This document shows, piece by piece, positions 48,902 to 58,464 of a DNA stretch of 64,000 nucleotides; position 1 is the stretch's first letter, and the number at the start of each line of letters is the position of its first letter. The position numbers and the translations under genes were made by a program. The notes beneath the pieces were generated by a model. It ran no database searches and was not told where the DNA came from. It saw nothing but the letters and a program-made list of their open reading frames with translations. This DNA comes from Thalassotalea euphylliae (GTDB taxonomy: Bacteria > Pseudomonadota > Gammaproteobacteria > Enterobacterales > Alteromonadaceae): positions 1,550,001 through 1,614,000 of the forward strand of contig NZ_QUOT01000001.1 in NCBI RefSeq assembly GCF_003390375.1, written 5' to 3'.

Positions 48902-51298
48902 ATGAAAAAGTACTTCACGGCACTGCTTTTTGCGAGCCTTAGCCTTTTAGTTGGTTGTAATGGCAGCTCAGGAGACAATCCCACCACCAATGAAAGCCAA
49001 ACAGTCAATTCAATTACCCTAGCCATTTTGAATGCGTCCGGGCAAAGTCAACAAAGCTTTCAAGCAAATGATGAAGTACAGCTATTAGCAACCGTACTAG
49101 ATAGCAATGGGCAAATCATCGCAGGCCGCAGTGTCAGCTTTGAAACCACCATCGGAAGCCTAGCCGTTAGCTCGCGCCTCACCAATGAACAAGGCCAAGC
49201 AAGTGTTACGGTCACTAATGTTGAGCTTGCTGCTGGCGCAGGTACAGCCACAGCGACGATTGGTGAACTGACGGCATCAGACGATTTCGAGTTTTTACAA
49301 GCAACAGCCGTGCAAGCACCTAGTCTTGCTAGCCAACTATTAGTCGATGGCCAAGTCACGAGCCAGTTTAAAGCGGATCAACAAGCGCAAATTATTGCCC
49401 GCTTAACGACTAATGCTAATCAACCTATTGTTAATGAAATTGTGACTTTTACAGCCGATATTGGCACCTTGAACACAACTACGGCACTAACGAATAGCCA
49501 AGGTGAAGCTAAGGTTACGCTGCTAAGCGACGGTCAAATAGGCGCTGGCGTTGTGGTTGCGTCACTTGGTGAAGACAGTGAAGTAACACCTAGTCAATTT
49601 AACTACGAAATCATTGCTGCTGACGCTGTTATTGTCGATGAAGGTATTCGCATTGGTCATATTGATGCTAGCGGAACCTTTAACGAAGGTGAGGTTCTAT
49701 TAGGCTCAGACACCATCAGTGCAGGCGGGACATTAGGTTTAACCGTAGATTTAGTGGATAGCGAAGGTAACCGTATTAATACACCAACACCAGTAAGCTT
49801 TTCTTCGAACTGTGTGCAAAGTGGTGATGCGACTGTTGATGAATCAGTCTTTACCATCAAAGGAACTGCCAATGCGACCTTTGAAGATTTAAGCTGTGCA
49901 GGCAGCTCAGGTATTGATGATGCGATCGTTGCATCAATCACCGTTAACGGCGTTACTAGCATTGCTTCAAGCACAGTGAGTATCGCTGGCGAACAGCTTG
50001 GCTCAATTGAATTTACCTCTGCTGAGCCGACCTCTATTGTCTTAAAAGGTACGGGTGGCCAAGGCCAACAAGAAACCTCTACCTTAACCTTTACTGTGCG
50101 CAGTGCCTTAGGTAACCCACTAGCGCAACAAGCTGTAGACTTTACTTTAAGTACTCAAGTAGGTGGCATGACGCTAAGTCCAACATCTGGTCTTACTAAC
50201 AGCCAAGGTATTGTCACTGTTAAAGTTACGGCAGGCACAGTGCCAACAGCCGTTCGTGTTTCGGCTAAGTCGACGATGAATGTCGGCAATGAAACTATTG
50301 AGGTACAAACCCAGTCAGATTTATTGTCAGTAAATACCGGCCTACCTGAGCAACGTTCAGTCACCTTATCAACTGATATTCGCAACCCAGAGGCTGACAA
50401 TATCAGCGGTGTTGAAGCGCAAATTACTGCCCGCTTAGCTGACAACTTTAATAACCCAGTACCAGACGGTACAACAGTCAACTTTACCACCGAAGGCGGT
50501 GCCATTGAGCCAAGCTGTATTACAACTAACGGCGCTTGTTCAGTTACTTGGACTAGTACAGAGCCACGTGTACCTGATCACCGTATTACCATTTTAGCGA
50601 CGGCGCTTGGCCACGAAACCTTCTTTGACACTAACGGTAATAATACCTTTGACGACAATGACGGTACTGCCATTGTTAACTCGACTGTATCTTCAGGTCG
50701 TGGCCGTCAGGTGGCTCAAGCCTCTGGCTTTGTTGATATGAGTGAAGCATGGCGTGATGATGATGAAGATAATCAATATGATGCGGGTGAAGTATTCTTA
50801 GATTTTAATAACGATAATAGCTTTACAACACAAGACGGTTTGTTTAACGGTCCGCAATGCCAGGGCGTGCGTTGTGCAGCTGAAGATAATCAAGCCATTC
50901 ATGTGCGTAAAGCAATTGTCATGGTAATGGCGAGTTCAAGCGCATCATTTACCTTAAGCGATGGCGCTGGCGATACCTTCAGATCTAACATTACCAACAT
51001 TCGCCAGAATGTACCTAGTATTAGTGATGGCAGCTCACAGCGCTTTGAGCTGTTTGTTTCTGATACAGCGCTGCAAGCAATGCCTCGTGATACACAGGTT
51101 ACAGTGACATCAACTGCAGGTGAGCTATTCGGTCAAACTGAATTTACTTTTGATGACAGGTTGTCGGCCGTTACATTAGAATTCTTGATTAGTAACCCTG
51201 CCGGTGGTGAGCCTCAAACCGGTGTATTGGAAGTCACCATTACCGCGCCGTCAGGAACGACGACCAGCATGTCGCCATTAACTATTAACCTTAACTAA
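48902..51298 (+). CDS. Surface lipoprotein with bacterial Ig-like (Big_1) repeats and Ca-binding-like loops
   Basis: A 798-residue lipoprotein (lipobox LVGC, cysteine 19). The mature part is a chain of invasin/intimin-type Ig-like domains, each with the motif VSFETTIGSLAVSSRLTNEQGQASVTV or variants (VTFTADIGTLNTTTALTNSQGEAKVTL, VDFTLSTQVGGMTLSPTSGLTNSQGIVTVKV, VNFTTEGGAIEPSCITTNGACSVTW). Between about 570 and 655 lie three acidic loops resembling EF-hand or dockerin loops (DTNGNNTFDDND, DDEDNQYDAGE, DFNNDNSFTTQD) and a CQGVRC cysteine pair. It probably extends from the outer membrane as an adhesin or matrix-binding protein; the ligand is unknown. A strong terminator follows. Confidence 0.85.
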   Translation: MKKYFTALLFASLSLLVGCNGSSGDNPTTNESQTVNSITLAILNASGQSQQSFQANDEVQLLATVLDSNGQIIAGRSVSFETTIGSLAVSSRLTNEQGQASVTVTNVELAAGAGTATATIGELTASDDFEFLQATAVQAPSLASQLLVDGQVTSQFKADQQAQIIARLTTNANQPIVNEIVTFTADIGTLNTTTALTNSQGEAKVTLLSDGQIGAGVVVASLGEDSEVTPSQFNYEIIAADAVIVDEGIRIGHIDASGTFNEGEVLLGSDTISAGGTLGLTVDLVDSEGNRINTPTPVSFSSNCVQSGDATVDESVFTIKGTANATFEDLSCAGSSGIDDAIVASITVNGVTSIASSTVSIAGEQLGSIEFTSAEPTSIVLKGTGGQGQQETSTLTFTVRSALGNPLAQQAVDFTLSTQVGGMTLSPTSGLTNSQGIVTVKVTAGTVPTAVRVSAKSTMNVGNETIEVQTQSDLLSVNTGLPEQRSVTLSTDIRNPEADNISGVEAQITARLADNFNNPVPDGTTVNFTTEGGAIEPSCITTNGACSVTWTSTEPRVPDHRITILATALGHETFFDTNGNNTFDDNDGTAIVNSTVSSGRGRQVAQASGFVDMSEAWRDDDEDNQYDAGEVFLDFNNDNSFTTQDGLFNGPQCQGVRCAAEDNQAIHVRKAIVMVMASSSASFTLSDGAGDTFRSNITNIRQNVPSISDGSSQRFELFVSDTALQAMPRDTQVTVTSTAGELFGQTEFTFDDRLSAVTLEFLISNPAGGEPQTGVLEVTITAPSGTTTSMSPLTINLN

Positions 51299-51317
51299 GC
51301 AAGCTAGTTAATCCCAT

Positions 51318-51347
51318 AAAAAAACCACGATTTAGCGTGGTTTTTTT
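51318..51347. terminator. Bidirectional terminator
   Basis: A 12-bp perfect stem (aaaaaaaccacg/cgtggttttttt) with a 6-base loop lies between the convergent Ig-like lipoprotein and FAD-oxidoreductase genes. Confidence 0.88.
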
Positions 51348-51393
51348 ACATCTGCAACAAATGATTTTATCTAAAAGTTACTATGTTAAGTTG

Positions 51394-52731
51394 CTAAAAA
51401 TACCTATCTTTGATTTTGCCGTATTGAAAATAGCCCCATTGCCCAACTCGTCTTAGTGGGGCAAACGGAAACTTAGGTAAGTGACGATTAAATATCGGTA
51501 AATTAGGAAGCTGTTTTTCTGCGACACTTTCCGCTAAGCGCTTACCTGCCTGTGCCGAAAATGACAGCCCTGCCCCGCAATAGCCCATGGCATAGAAAAC
51601 CTGTTGCTGGTCATCGTGATAAATATGCGGGATATCGTCGAATGACATGCAAATCCAGCCGGCCCATGCATAGTCATAGTTAATGCGTTTAAGTGCAGGA
51701 AAACTCTGCTTTAATACCGAAAGCAAGCGTTTCGGGTAATAATCATCTTCTGCGCCCTTACCAGTAATAGCGCCGCGCCCACCAAATAAGATACGATTAT
51801 CTGGCAGCTTTCGGTAATAGTATTTTAACGCACGAGTGTCCATCACCACATTATTCGTTTGCCAGTTACATGCTGCAATTTGCTGCTCGGTCAGCGGCTC
51901 AGTGACAATAATTTGAGACAGTACAGGCAAGAATCGGTTATTAACCCAAGGATGAAAGCCTTTGGGTGTATAGCCATTGGTTGCTAGCACTACTTTTTTC
52001 GCTCGTACCTTGGCACTTGGCGTGATTAACTCTTGATATTCGCCTTGTTGATGCCAACTAACCACTGGCGTGCCAGTATAAATTTTAGCACCTGCTTGGC
52101 GCGCTAAGCGCTGATAGCCCCAGGCAAGTTTTAAGGGGTTTAAACCAAAACCATCTTGATATCGAATGGCACCATAGGCTTGTTGGTCATCCATGTACTG
52201 CTCACGGACTTGCTGCTTTGACAGCACTTCCACTTGATAACCAAATTGCTGGCGTTGAACATCAGCGAGGGCAATTAATTCCTTGAGCTTATTAGGCTTA
52301 TGAGCAACTTTTAAATAGCCGGGTGCTTGGCGATCACAGTCTATGCCTTGTGCAATTAAACTATTGACGGTATCAACGCCCGCCGCCATTTCTTGATAGA
52401 TGCCGCGCATTACTTCATTGCCCCAATCGTTCGCCATTTCAGTAAACGATTTTCGACCAGAGCTCTTTAAGACAAATCCTGCATTACGACCACTGCAGCC
52501 CCAAGCGGTCTGGTTTGCTTCTAACACAACCGCTTTGATACCTCGTTCGGCGGCAAGATGATAAGCGCAGGATAAGCCAGTAAAGCCACCGCCAATGATG
52601 GCGACATCAACATCGAGATCACTTTGCAGCTGGCCATCATTGTCTGAGCTTTCGCCAGAAACATCAGCCCAATAGCTGTTGGGATAGTCAAGGTTAATAC
52701 CAGGGATGGAATCGTGAAGCGGATCATACAT
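51394..52731 (-). CDS. FAD-dependent oxidoreductase (DadA/PuuB-like)
   Basis: A 445-residue flavoprotein of the D-amino-acid oxidase/gamma-glutamylputrescine oxidase family. The dinucleotide motif is VDVAIIGGGFTGLSCAYHLAAERG (about residues 43-66), ending in the acidic VVLEANQTAWGCSGRNAGFV. LATNGYTPKGFHPWVNNRFLPVLSQIIVTEPL and the C-terminal GYCGAGLSFSAQAGKRLAE are typical of PuuB/OrdL proteins. A single gene, divergent from a GNAT gene. The amine substrate is unknown. Confidence 0.9.
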   Translation of the reverse strand: MYDPLHDSIPGINLDYPNSYWADVSGESSDNDGQLQSDLDVDVAIIGGGFTGLSCAYHLAAERGIKAVVLEANQTAWGCSGRNAGFVLKSSGRKSFTEMANDWGNEVMRGIYQEMAAGVDTVNSLIAQGIDCDRQAPGYLKVAHKPNKLKELIALADVQRQQFGYQVEVLSKQQVREQYMDDQQAYGAIRYQDGFGLNPLKLAWGYQRLARQAGAKIYTGTPVVSWHQQGEYQELITPSAKVRAKKVVLATNGYTPKGFHPWVNNRFLPVLSQIIVTEPLTEQQIAACNWQTNNVVMDTRALKYYYRKLPDNRILFGGRGAITGKGAEDDYYPKRLLSVLKQSFPALKRINYDYAWAGWICMSFDDIPHIYHDDQQQVFYAMGYCGAGLSFSAQAGKRLAESVAEKQLPNLPIFNRHLPKFPFAPLRRVGQWGYFQYGKIKDRYF

Positions 52732-52814
52732 AGGTTAATTGGGCGAGCGTTAATGCAACTAAATCAAAACAGTGGCAAACTATGCCATTATTTTAATTGG
52801 CGTGACAAGCAGTA

Positions 52815-53378
52815 ATGACGACCATTGACTATCGGGCGTTGACCCCAAATGACTTTGCTAAAGTGATCCAGCTAGCCAACCATGTGCACGGTGATGGCTA
52901 TATGAACGAGAACAATATTCAAGACTGGTATCAAAAAGGTTTTAAAGAGGAGATTAATGCTGGCTTTGTTGCCTATGACGGCGACAAGCTCGTTGGTTTT
53001 CGCATTACCTATGCCGCCGAGCAATGGCATATCGACAAATGGTGTTCCCCACAAAAATGGCAGGCAGATACGGCTCAAGTTTGCTATTTCAAATGTAATA
53101 CCGTTGATGAAAACTACCGAGGCTATGGTATTGGCAGTGAATTACTTAAGCTGTCGATTGCTGCCGCCAAACAGCAAGGTGCAATCGCTGGCGTTAGCCA
53201 TTTATGGAAGCAAAGTCCAGGCAATAGCGCAGTGAAATACTTTACCAAATGTGGTGGCGAGTTAGTGCAATCGCACCCTGATAAGTGGCGTGAAGACGCA
53301 TTAAATGGCTACGATTGCATTCTTTGTGGCTTTGACTGCCACTGTGAAGCGGCAGAAATGATCATTTATTTTGATTAA
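52815..53378 (+). CDS. GNAT-family N-acetyltransferase
   Basis: A 187-residue GNAT protein. The acetyl-CoA loop is VDENYRGYGIGSELLKLSIAAAKQQGA, matching the Q/RxxGxG/A signature. The N-terminal ALTPNDFAKVIQLANHVHG and the strand FVAYDGDKLVGFRITYA are standard. The C-terminus is cysteine-rich (CILCGFDCHCEAAEM), possibly a metal site. It is divergent from the FAD oxidoreductase with a short shared promoter region, so the two may be linked. Substrate unknown. Confidence 0.85.
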   Translation: MTTIDYRALTPNDFAKVIQLANHVHGDGYMNENNIQDWYQKGFKEEINAGFVAYDGDKLVGFRITYAAEQWHIDKWCSPQKWQADTAQVCYFKCNTVDENYRGYGIGSELLKLSIAAAKQQGAIAGVSHLWKQSPGNSAVKYFTKCGGELVQSHPDKWREDALNGYDCILCGFDCHCEAAEMIIYFD

Positions 53379-53454
53379 GAAGGCTTAACTCCAAAGGCTT
53401 TAGTTAAAAAGCTTGAATTAAAAGACTAAAGCTAAAAGCCTTTTCTTAATGAGC

Positions 53455-54729
53455 TTACTTCAACAAGTAAGCTCTTAAACCAGCAAAATCAGCATTCATA
53501 TCCACCGATAAAATCTTTTCACCAGCGCAATCGGCTAATTCTTTTGGCAGTGCAATTGGTTGCCCCAACGTACTTTCCACTACATCTTTAAACTTAGCGG
53601 GATGCGCAGTACCTAAGAACACACCAAACTCATTGTCTTCACAGTGACCAAGCGCTTTGTAAGCAACTGCCGCGTGCGGCTCGCTGATATAGCCTAATTT
53701 ATTCAGTTGCAACATAGTTGATTGGGTTTGCTCTTCATCGACCGAAATGGAGCTCACACATTCGTCTACTATGCCCGCTTTTAGCATATGCTCAACACGC
53801 GGCCAGTTATTCGGGTTACTAACATCCATCGCATTAGAAATAGTCGCTACCGTGGCTTTCGGTGCCCACTCGCCCGTTGCTAAATAACGTGGCACAGTAT
53901 CGTTGGCATTAGTTGCGGCAACAAAGCGTTTAATTGGCAAGCCCATCGCTTTAGCAAATAAGCCCGCCGTTAAGTTACCGAAGTTACCACTTGGCACAGA
54001 AAAGACGATATCGTCTAACTGGCTATTTTGACGTTTTAACTGAGCCACCGCCTCAAAGTAGTAACAGACTTGCGCAAGTAAGCGACTGATATTAATTGAA
54101 TTAGCTGAATTTAGGCCAATGGCTTGTGCTAATTCTTTATCGTCAAATGACTGCTTAACAAGTGCCTGACAATCATCAAAGCTGCCTTCAATGGCAATGG
54201 TTTCAATATTGCCGCCAAGCGTTGTGAACATTTTCTCTTGCAGTAAGCTGATCTTACCTTTCGGGTATAAGATCACCACACGGATATTCTCTAAGCCATG
54301 AAATGCATGAGCAACGGCTGCGCCCGTATCGCCAGAAGTTGCCGTTAAAATGGTGATCTTTTGGCCATTAGTGAATTTTTGTAGACACTGCGCCATAAAG
54401 CGTGCACCAAAGTCTTTAAAGGCTAGCGTTGGACCATGGAATAACTCCAATACTGAACGTTGCTCGCTGATCGGCTGAATTTGCGCAGGAAAATTAAAGG
54501 CATTGGTGACAATTTCAGCTAGTTCATCTTTGGTTAAATCACCCGCGACAAAAGGGGCTAATACATGCACGCTGCGCTCAACCAAAGACATAGCCAATAG
54601 CTCATCAACATTGTCGAGCGCCGGAATATCTTCAGGAAAGAATAAGCCCTGATTTTTGCCTAAGCCTTGTTTAACTGCTTGAGCAAAACTGACTTGCTCT
54701 TCATTTTCTTTTAAATTATAAAACTTCAC
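53455..54729 (-). CDS. thrC: Threonine synthase
   Basis: A PLP enzyme that turns O-phosphohomoserine into threonine; 424 residues. The start is GTG at 54729, with AAGGAAG upstream and the family N-terminus KFYNLKENEEQVSFAQAVKQGLG. The frame to 54792 adds an unsupported extension. The PLP lysine is in LAFKDFGARFMAQCLQ, and the phosphate loop is TATSGDTGAAVAHAFHG. A perfect 10-bp hairpin (53451-53474) overlaps the stop codon. It is the last gene of thrABC. Confidence 0.97.
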   Translation of the reverse strand: MKFYNLKENEEQVSFAQAVKQGLGKNQGLFFPEDIPALDNVDELLAMSLVERSVHVLAPFVAGDLTKDELAEIVTNAFNFPAQIQPISEQRSVLELFHGPTLAFKDFGARFMAQCLQKFTNGQKITILTATSGDTGAAVAHAFHGLENIRVVILYPKGKISLLQEKMFTTLGGNIETIAIEGSFDDCQALVKQSFDDKELAQAIGLNSANSINISRLLAQVCYYFEAVAQLKRQNSQLDDIVFSVPSGNFGNLTAGLFAKAMGLPIKRFVAATNANDTVPRYLATGEWAPKATVATISNAMDVSNPNNWPRVEHMLKAGIVDECVSSISVDEEQTQSTMLQLNKLGYISEPHAAVAYKALGHCEDNEFGVFLGTAHPAKFKDVVESTLGQPIALPKELADCAGEKILSVDMNADFAGLRAYLLK

Positions 54730-54745
54730 GTTAACTTCCTTCCAT

Positions 54746-55687
54746 TTACAGGCAGCGAGCGCCCTGTGTATCGGCTTTGCAGACATGCACAAAACCTAAT
54801 TCTGTTGATAAGTAATTTTTTTGTAGCCAAGTAGCTGCGTTGTCAGCCAGTGTTTTGTCATCGGTCACAGCAAATAATGTCGGCCCTGAGCCAGAAATGC
54901 CAACCGCTAAACAACCTGCCGATTGCAAATGAGCTTTCGCTTCAACAAAGCCCGGCAATAAACTTTCACGATAAGGCTCAGCTAGTACGTCTTTAAAATG
55001 ACCGAAAGCTTGTTGTTTGTCTTGTCGGTAACAAGCGTCAACAAAGCCTGATAAGGTTTGCCCAAAGGCAATGGCATCAGCTTTTGAGTACTCATTAGGC
55101 AGAACTTCACGTGCAGCTTTAGTCGAGACTTCAATACCCGGATACGCCATCACAAAATAGCAATCATCAAAGCTTGGTAAAGTGCGAGTGATAATGGCGG
55201 GATCGGCAATCATTAACTGCAATCCACCAAAATAACATGGCGCAACATTATCGTAGTGCAGGCTGCCACTAATTTGCGCTTCCATTTGCCCCATCATGGC
55301 TAACATCTGCTCAGGCGAAAATGGCTTGTCATAAAACGCATTAAGCGCTTCAAGAGCTGCGACAACTGAGCACGCGCTTGACCCTAAACCGCTACCGACT
55401 GGCATTTTTTTATCGAGCGTTAACCTAACAAGCTGAATGGCATGACCTTGCTCAGCCAAAGCTTGATTAAACAGCTGCAAACAGTGCCAAACGATATTAT
55501 CGCTTGGCTCGCTCGGTAATTTATTAGCGAAGTTGCCAATGACATCAAGACGATCGCTATCACTGGCTTCGACACTAACCACATCGCCTAACAAGCTGCC
55601 ATCAACCGGTTGCACTGCCAGACCTAAGACATCAAAGCCAACCGTGACATTGCCGATTGAAGCAGGGGCAAAAACTGAAACTGCCAT
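54746..55687 (-). CDS. thrB: Homoserine kinase
   Basis: A GHMP-family kinase that phosphorylates homoserine; 313 residues from the start at 55687. The ATG overlaps the thrA stop codon (TAATG), so translation is coupled; the frame to 55705 is an upstream extension. The opening MAVSVFAPASIGNVTVGFDVLG and the ATP loop MPVGSGLGSSACSVVAALEAL are diagnostic. The C-terminal AVGISGSGPTLFAV is GHMP motif 3. Confidence 0.97.
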   Translation of the reverse strand: MAVSVFAPASIGNVTVGFDVLGLAVQPVDGSLLGDVVSVEASDSDRLDVIGNFANKLPSEPSDNIVWHCLQLFNQALAEQGHAIQLVRLTLDKKMPVGSGLGSSACSVVAALEALNAFYDKPFSPEQMLAMMGQMEAQISGSLHYDNVAPCYFGGLQLMIADPAIITRTLPSFDDCYFVMAYPGIEVSTKAAREVLPNEYSKADAIAFGQTLSGFVDACYRQDKQQAFGHFKDVLAEPYRESLLPGFVEAKAHLQSAGCLAVGISGSGPTLFAVTDDKTLADNAATWLQKNYLSTELGFVHVCKADTQGARCL

Positions 55688-58155
55688 TAGTGTTGTTGCT
55701 CCCATGCTAGCGTGCGCAATAAGTCACCGAAAACACCAGCTGCGGTAACTGCAGCACCTGCGCCATAGCCACGTAGCACAAATGGCAGTGGTTGATAGTA
55801 GCGAGAGTGAATCGCGAGCGCATTTTCGCCGTCTTTAATTACATAAAGCGGATGGTCAGCTGCGACGGCTTGAATCGCAACACGGCATTTACCTTCGTTA
55901 ATGGTGCCGATATAGCGTAGCACTTTCCCTTCTGCTTGGGCTTTCGCCACTTGCTCGGCAACTTCACCGTCAAGTGCGTTTAAGTTATTCATAAATTCGC
56001 TGACATCGCCACTAGCATCGAAGTTATTCGGCAATACAGAATCTACTTGGATATCTTTTAGCTCTAAAGGCATACCCGCTTCACGCGCCATGATCAGTAG
56101 TTTTCGTGCGACATCCATACCGCTTAAATCATCACGCGGATCAGGCTCAGTAAAGCCATTTTCTTTGGCTATCGCTGTCGCCTCAGACAGCGACATGCCC
56201 TCTTCTAGCTTACCGAAAATGTAAGATAGTGAGCCAGATAAAATCCCTTCAAAACGCACTAATTCATCACCGGCTTTAATTAAGTTTTGTAAGGTATCAA
56301 TCACAGGTAAGCCAGCACCGACTGTTGTTTCGTATAAGAACCGGCGATTAGTGCTTTGCGCCGCTTCGCGTAGCTTGCCGTAGTACTGCCAGGAATCTGT
56401 ATTGGCTTTTTTGTTTGGTGTGACGACATGGAAGCCTTCTGCCAAATAATCGGCGTATTGCAACGCTAGCGCTTCATTCGAGGTGACATCCACTAATACA
56501 GGATTGATTAAGTGGTTATCACGGGCAAAGGCTTTTAAGTTATCAACCGACAGCGGCTCTCGTTGCTGCTCATAGGCATCGGCTAGTGTTTGCTGCCAAT
56601 TAGCTAAGTCGATACCACCTTCATTAAATAGCATACCTTTTGAATTCGCTAGGCCATATACTTTTAGCTCAATTTGCTGCGCTTTAAGGCTTGCTTGCTG
56701 CTTAGCAATTTGACCTAGCAGTTCACTACCTACAACGCCACAACCAACGACAAAAGCATCAATAGTCAAACGGTGTGAGAAGAAGTTTTGGTGACACACT
56801 TTAAGTGCATCAGTACATTTACGCTGTTCTATCACCACTGAGATACTGCGCTCAGAAGAGTCTTGTGCAATCGCCACAACATTCACGCGTGCTTGTGCTA
56901 ATGATGAGAATAATTTAGCCGCTACACCACGTTGATGGTGCATACCATCACCTACAAGTGAAACAATAGACAAATTGCTTTGTAGTTCGATTGGTTCTAA
57001 TAAACCGTTTAATAGCTCCAGCTCAAACTCTTGTTTTAAACTTTGTTCGGCACGGAACGTGTCAGCAGTATGAATACAGAAACTGATACAGTATTCACTT
57101 GATGACTGACTGATCATCACCATAGAAATTTGTTCGCGGCTAATCGCTGCAAATACACGGCTAGCCATACCTACCATGCCTTTCATGCCTGGACCAGACA
57201 CGTTAACCATGGTCAGGTTGTCTAAGTTAGATATCGCTTTAACCTGTTGCTTGTCGTCAGTTTCATTAGCAATGCGAGTACCTGGCGCTGACGGGTTGCC
57301 AGTGTTTTTGATCAAACAAGGAATATGGAATTGCGCAATTGGGCCTATAGTTTTTGGGTGTAGCACTTTCGCGCCAAAATAGGAAAGCTCCATCGCTTCT
57401 TGGTACGAGAGGTAATCCAACAGTTTTGCGTCTTTAATAATGCGCGGGTCAGCATTATAAACACCGTCTACATCCGTCCAAATTTCACAGCACTCTGCTT
57501 GCGCACAAACGGCTAATACCGCGGCAGAGTAGTCTGAGCCATTGCGACCAAGCGTTGTCACTTCACCTTTGCTATTAACGCCGATAAAGCCCGGCATAAT
57601 GCTAATGCCCGATAATGAAGGATAAGCAAGGCTAAACTTCTCTTTACATAACACGAGATCGGCAACCGCATTAAGCGATACATCATTGGTTGCTAAGAAT
57701 TGTTCAGGTGCTAAGGCTACAGCCTCTTTTCCATGTGCGGCGATCACTGACGATAAAATAGCGACGCTTAATCGCTCACCCGTTGAAATGATGCGGGCAC
57801 GGACATGATCCGGACAAAACTCAAGTAAATGTGCACCTTGCATCAAGCGTGTTAATTGATGCTCCCAATCAGTTAACGCTTGCTCAGCATGGTGCTTATC
57901 AAAAGAAGGAATGCTAGCACTTAAGTCGGTGATGATTGTTTCAATGGCTTGCTTGAAATGCGATAAATCTTGCTGCATTTTGGCTTCATCGCCAATATTT
58001 TCAGCCATAGCAACCAAGTGGTTTGTAACACCTTGTGGTGCAGATACCACAACGGCAACGCTACACTCTTTTTCTTTGGCAAGAATGATATCGGCAACCG
58101 ATTTGAATCGTTCCGCTGATGCCAATGATGACCCACCAAACTTTAATACCCGCAT
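55687..58155 (-). CDS. thrA: Bifunctional aspartokinase I/homoserine dehydrogenase I
   Basis: Catalyses the first and third steps of threonine synthesis; 822 residues, matching the E. coli length of 820. The start ATG at 58155 has GGAAG upstream and opens MRVLKFGGSSLA, the aspartokinase signature. GRNGSDYSAAVLA and the two ACT domains (about 315-460) follow; these mediate threonine feedback. The homoserine dehydrogenase half begins near 465 with FVVGCGVVGSELLGQI and has the catalytic segment GILSGSLSYIFGKLEEGMSLSEA. It is the first structural gene after the thr attenuator. Confidence 0.98.
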   Translation of the reverse strand: MRVLKFGGSSLASAERFKSVADIILAKEKECSVAVVVSAPQGVTNHLVAMAENIGDEAKMQQDLSHFKQAIETIITDLSASIPSFDKHHAEQALTDWEHQLTRLMQGAHLLEFCPDHVRARIISTGERLSVAILSSVIAAHGKEAVALAPEQFLATNDVSLNAVADLVLCKEKFSLAYPSLSGISIMPGFIGVNSKGEVTTLGRNGSDYSAAVLAVCAQAECCEIWTDVDGVYNADPRIIKDAKLLDYLSYQEAMELSYFGAKVLHPKTIGPIAQFHIPCLIKNTGNPSAPGTRIANETDDKQQVKAISNLDNLTMVNVSGPGMKGMVGMASRVFAAISREQISMVMISQSSSEYCISFCIHTADTFRAEQSLKQEFELELLNGLLEPIELQSNLSIVSLVGDGMHHQRGVAAKLFSSLAQARVNVVAIAQDSSERSISVVIEQRKCTDALKVCHQNFFSHRLTIDAFVVGCGVVGSELLGQIAKQQASLKAQQIELKVYGLANSKGMLFNEGGIDLANWQQTLADAYEQQREPLSVDNLKAFARDNHLINPVLVDVTSNEALALQYADYLAEGFHVVTPNKKANTDSWQYYGKLREAAQSTNRRFLYETTVGAGLPVIDTLQNLIKAGDELVRFEGILSGSLSYIFGKLEEGMSLSEATAIAKENGFTEPDPRDDLSGMDVARKLLIMAREAGMPLELKDIQVDSVLPNNFDASGDVSEFMNNLNALDGEVAEQVAKAQAEGKVLRYIGTINEGKCRVAIQAVAADHPLYVIKDGENALAIHSRYYQPLPFVLRGYGAGAAVTAAGVFGDLLRTLAWEQQH

Positions 58156-58174
58156 TTTTTCTTCCTCTAAAAAC

Positions 58175-58208
58175 AAAAAAGCCCGTGACCTTGTTGGGTC
58201 ACGGGCTT
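58175..58208 (-). terminator. thr operon attenuator (transcription terminator)
   Basis: A 12-bp perfect, GC-rich stem (aagcccgtgacc/ggtcacgggctt) with a 6-base loop, followed on the minus strand by a run of T, between the leader peptide gene and thrA. It is the attenuator of the operon. The leader-peptide codons upstream would govern alternative pairing. Confidence 0.92.
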
Positions 58209-58226
58209 CGTAAAAATCTATTTTAT

Positions 58227-58307
58227 TTACACGTCAGCCAATGACCACCAACCCTCGAGGGTGGTAGTGGTAATAATGGTAATGATGTGGTTTTGAATTT
58301 TAAGCAT
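58227..58307 (-). CDS. thrL: thr operon leader peptide
   Basis: A 26-codon reading frame rich in the regulatory amino acids: residues 8-16 are an uninterrupted run of isoleucine and threonine (IITIITTTT), with five Ile and five Thr codons in all. This is the hallmark of the thr attenuation leader. The stop codon lies 18 bp before the attenuator hairpin. Ribosome stalling at scarce charged Thr- or Ile-tRNA would prevent terminator formation. No strong ribosome-binding site is visible before the ATG, so the leader may be poorly initiated or nearly leaderless. Confidence 0.92.
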   Translation of the reverse strand: MLKIQNHIITIITTTTLEGWWSLADV

Positions 58308-58464
58308 GGGCTTAACATGCCACTGTCATTTTAGAATGTCAACTCTAAAACACTGAATAAAACCCATTAATTATGAATAAACCAATAGCTTTTGTGCATA
58401 ACTAGGCAAAACAGTTCAATTTAAACTTCTGCAGCTATTTTGTGATGGTTTAACGTTTTTGGTA

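Noticed and set aside
53451..53474. Perfect 10-bp hairpin at the thrC stop codon as a terminator
   Set aside because: The stem overlaps the stop codon and is not followed by a T-run on the minus strand; it may end the message some other way, but a terminator is not supported.
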